This document shows positions 23,953-25,605 of a stretch of 25,605 bases of DNA, piece by piece. The notes under the pieces are model-generated. The model was not told the origin of the DNA. It saw only the letters and a program-made list of their open reading frames with translations, and ran no database searches. Within the stretch, counting starts at the first letter, position 1, and the number at the start of each line of letters is the position of its first letter. The stretch lies in NCBI GenBank assembly GCA_046594105.1, contig JBKJQB010000042.1, positions 1 through 25,605 of the forward strand, read 5' to 3'. Both the position numbers and the translations under genes were made by a program. This stretch comes from JBDSGC01 sp046594105 (lineage in GTDB: Bacteria > Acidobacteriota > Thermoanaerobaculia > Gp7-AA8).

Positions 23953-25449
23953 ATGCCATTCACCTCTCTCGGTCTCGGGCCGAAGATCACCAAAGCCGTG
24001 CGCGAAGCCGGCTACACCGAACCAACCCCCATCCAGACCAAGGCCATCCCGGTCGTACTTGCCGGGAAGGACATGATCGGCATCGCCCAGACCGGCACCG
24101 GCAAGACCGCTGCGTTCGTGCTGCCGATCCTGGAGCGCCTTTCCGGACACGGCAGCGCTTCCGGCCGCAAGAGCATCCGCTGCCTGATCGTCGCTCCCAC
24201 CCGAGAGCTGGTCGTGCAGATCGAGGAGAACGCCCGCGCGTATGCCAAGCACCTCCATCTCTCTGTGGCCACCGTCTTCGGCGGCGTCGGCGAGCAGCCG
24301 CAGATTTCGGCCTTGCGCCGGGGGACGGAGATCGTCATCGCCACGCCGGGCCGCCTCATCGACCTGATGCAGCAGGGCCATGTGAAGTACGACGACCTGG
24401 AAGTGGCCGTCCTCGACGAGGCCGACCGCATGCTGGACATGGGCTTCCTGCCGGCCATCCGCCAGATCGTCCGCGCGTTGCCGAAAAAGCGCCAGACGCT
24501 CCTGTTTTCGGCGTCGCTCTCGAAAGAAATCGAGTCGCTCACGCACGAGTTTCTGGTGAACCCGGAGATGGTGCAGATCGGTCGGCGCGCGAACCCCGCC
24601 GAGGGTGTGACGCAGTTTGTGTATGAAGTGCCGCCGGGAGCGAAGCTGGGACTGCTGCTGCACCTGCTGCAGGACAAGGCGCTCGATTCGGTGCTGGTCT
24701 TCTCGCGCACCAAACACGGTGCCGACAAGATCGCCAAAAAGGTGGCCGCAGCGAATATCGCCGTGGCCACGCTCCACTCCAACCGCAGCCAGAACCAGCG
24801 GCTCGCCGCACTGAAGGCGTTCAAGAGCAACACCGTCCGCGTGCTGGTGGCCACCGACATCGCCGCACGCGGCATCGACGTGGAAGGAATCTCCCACGTG
24901 GTCAACTTTGATTTCCCGCCGCAGCCGGAAGACTACGTGCACCGCATCGGTCGGACCGGCCGGGCCAAGGCAGTGGGCGACGCCATCAGTTTCGTCACTC
25001 CCGACGACCAGTCGAACCTGCGCGCGCTGGAGCGATTCATCAATCGCGGAATCCCCCGCAAGAAGGCGGAAGGCTTCGACGCCAGCGCGTACTCCGAGCC
25101 GATCATCACCATCTTCCGTTCGGATCGCGGACGACCAGGACGTCCGCAGGGAAGTTCGCAGGGAAGTTCGCAAGGACGACCGCAGGGACGTTCGCAGGGC
25201 GGACCGGGCGGCGGTTCGCGTCCGTCGCGTGACGGAGGTCGCCCGTCATCCAGCGGCGCCCGCCCCTCGCGCGATGCCGGCGGCTTCTCGCGCGGCTCCA
25301 GCGCCGGTTCCTCCTCGCGTCCCGGCAGCTCGCGGCCGTCGTCTTCACGACCGTCATCGGGACGTCCCGCGGCATCACGACCCGCAAGTTCCCGACCCGC
25401 AAGCCCGCGCCCCTCGGGATCGAGCGATCGCGGCCGGCGAAGGCCGTAA
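23953..25449 (+). CDS. RhlE-like DEAD-box ATP-dependent RNA helicase with disordered tail
   Basis: A 498-residue RNA helicase. RecA-like domain 1 has the Q motif (PTPIQ, Gln28), Walker A AQTGTGKT (45-52), PTRELV (82-87), TPGR (131-134) and DEAD (155-158). Domain 2 has VLVATDIAARGID and YVHRIGRTGR. Motif III reads SAS (186-188) rather than the usual SAT. After about residue 390 the sequence becomes a Gly/Ser/Pro/Arg-rich tail: five exact RPQG/SSQG-type four-residue units, then SRPS-like units, ending SDRGRRRP. Such basic tails bind RNA and favour condensates. The ATG at 23953 starts the family-like MPFTSLGLGPKITKAV; upstream in-frame codons are not conserved-looking. It is probably involved in ribosome assembly or cold adaptation, by analogy. 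Confidence 0.94.
   Translation: MPFTSLGLGPKITKAVREAGYTEPTPIQTKAIPVVLAGKDMIGIAQTGTGKTAAFVLPILERLSGHGSASGRKSIRCLIVAPTRELVVQIEENARAYAKHLHLSVATVFGGVGEQPQISALRRGTEIVIATPGRLIDLMQQGHVKYDDLEVAVLDEADRMLDMGFLPAIRQIVRALPKKRQTLLFSASLSKEIESLTHEFLVNPEMVQIGRRANPAEGVTQFVYEVPPGAKLGLLLHLLQDKALDSVLVFSRTKHGADKIAKKVAAANIAVATLHSNRSQNQRLAALKAFKSNTVRVLVATDIAARGIDVEGISHVVNFDFPPQPEDYVHRIGRTGRAKAVGDAISFVTPDDQSNLRALERFINRGIPRKKAEGFDASAYSEPIITIFRSDRGRPGRPQGSSQGSSQGRPQGRSQGGPGGGSRPSRDGGRPSSSGARPSRDAGGFSRGSSAGSSSRPGSSRPSSSRPSSGRPAASRPASSRPASPRPSGSSDRGRRRP
25141..25200 (+). repeat. Five 12-nt tandem repeats in the helicase tail
   Basis: Exactly sixty bases divide into five in-frame 12-nt units of the type CGTCCGCAGGGA or AGTTCGCAGGGA, coding RPQG, SSQG, SSQG, RPQG, RSQG. 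Because the unit is a multiple of three, copy-number change would lengthen or shorten the tail without a frameshift. Confidence 0.85.
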
Positions 25450-25531
25450 CCGGACCGGGAGCAGGCCCCGCGACGCTGGTATTGCGAAGCGTTGAAAATC
25501 TTCGCGAACTTTCATGGTGCCACCGTCGAGT

Positions 25532-25582
25532 CCCTTCTCCCTGCCGCAGCGGGGAGAAGGTGGCCGAAGGCCGGATGAGGGG
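25532..25582. repeat. REP-like palindromic repeat, another copy
   Basis: A stem CCTTCTCCC (25533-25541) with GGGAGAAGG (25552-25560), followed by GGCCGAAGGCCGGATGAGGGG to 25582. This is the reverse orientation of the copy at 11-60. It lies 83 nt past the helicase stop. No gene is visible in 25450-25605. Confidence 0.85.
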
Positions 25583-25605
25583 CCTTACGCGGGCGCGAGG
25601 CGACG

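Overview
The window reads as chromosomal DNA of a GC-rich Gram-negative bacterium. It carries an outer-membrane biogenesis and lipid A gene block, lipoprotein signals, and a TonB-dependent receptor with an N-terminal carboxypeptidase-regulatory-like domain and an Oar-like build. Together with many palindromic intergenic repeats this fits Acidobacteriota or a close relative best, but that is an inference from gene style; there is no rRNA or other marker to settle it.

Region 1 (about 1-8304, all minus strand) is an envelope cluster read from right to left: a small tautomerase, then bamA, skp/ompH, lpxD, fabZ, lpxA, a Gfo/Idh/MocA dehydrogenase and an MTA phosphorylase. BamA and Skp serve outer-membrane protein assembly. 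LpxD, FabZ and LpxA supply the acyl steps of lipid A and the hydroxyacyl-ACP pool. A strong intrinsic terminator sits between skp and lpxD. The lpxD tail runs into a repeat hairpin. A perfect 31-bp repeat occurs in inverted orientation in the gaps on each side of the skp-bamA pair.

Region 2 (8432-10052, plus strand) holds a MalK/UgpC-type ABC ATPase and a BrnT-type toxin-antitoxin pair.

Region 3 (10116-23663) is a carbohydrate-utilisation locus. On the minus strand, a LacI regulator is coupled by ATGA overlap to a TonB-dependent receptor, which ends in a strong terminator. Next comes an operon: a lipoprotein resembling GH144 (endo-beta-1,2-glucanase, 'glycoamylase' fold), a sugar-binding lipoprotein, two MalF/MalG-type permeases and a 1074-residue multi-domain six-hairpin glycosidase-like protein. 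Divergent from lacI is a cytoplasmic GH1 beta-glucosidase, with one CcpA/LacI-type operator between the two. The most economical reading is uptake and breakdown of a beta-glucan, possibly beta-1,2-glucan (sophoro-oligosaccharides): outer-membrane import, envelope cleavage, ABC uptake powered by the separate ATPase, then cytosolic hydrolysis to glucose. The large glycosidase-like protein is the least understood part.

Region 4 (23953-25449) is a RhlE-like DEAD-box RNA helicase with a repetitive, intrinsically disordered tail.

At least four kinds of dispersed palindromic repeat are scattered through the window. Several touch coding sequence: one encodes the last residues of LpxD, one lies in frame inside the N-terminal linker of the large glycosidase, and a head-to-head pair lies just before the sugar-binding protein and obscures its start codon. 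No rRNA, tRNA, CRISPR array, insertion sequence or prophage gene was found.
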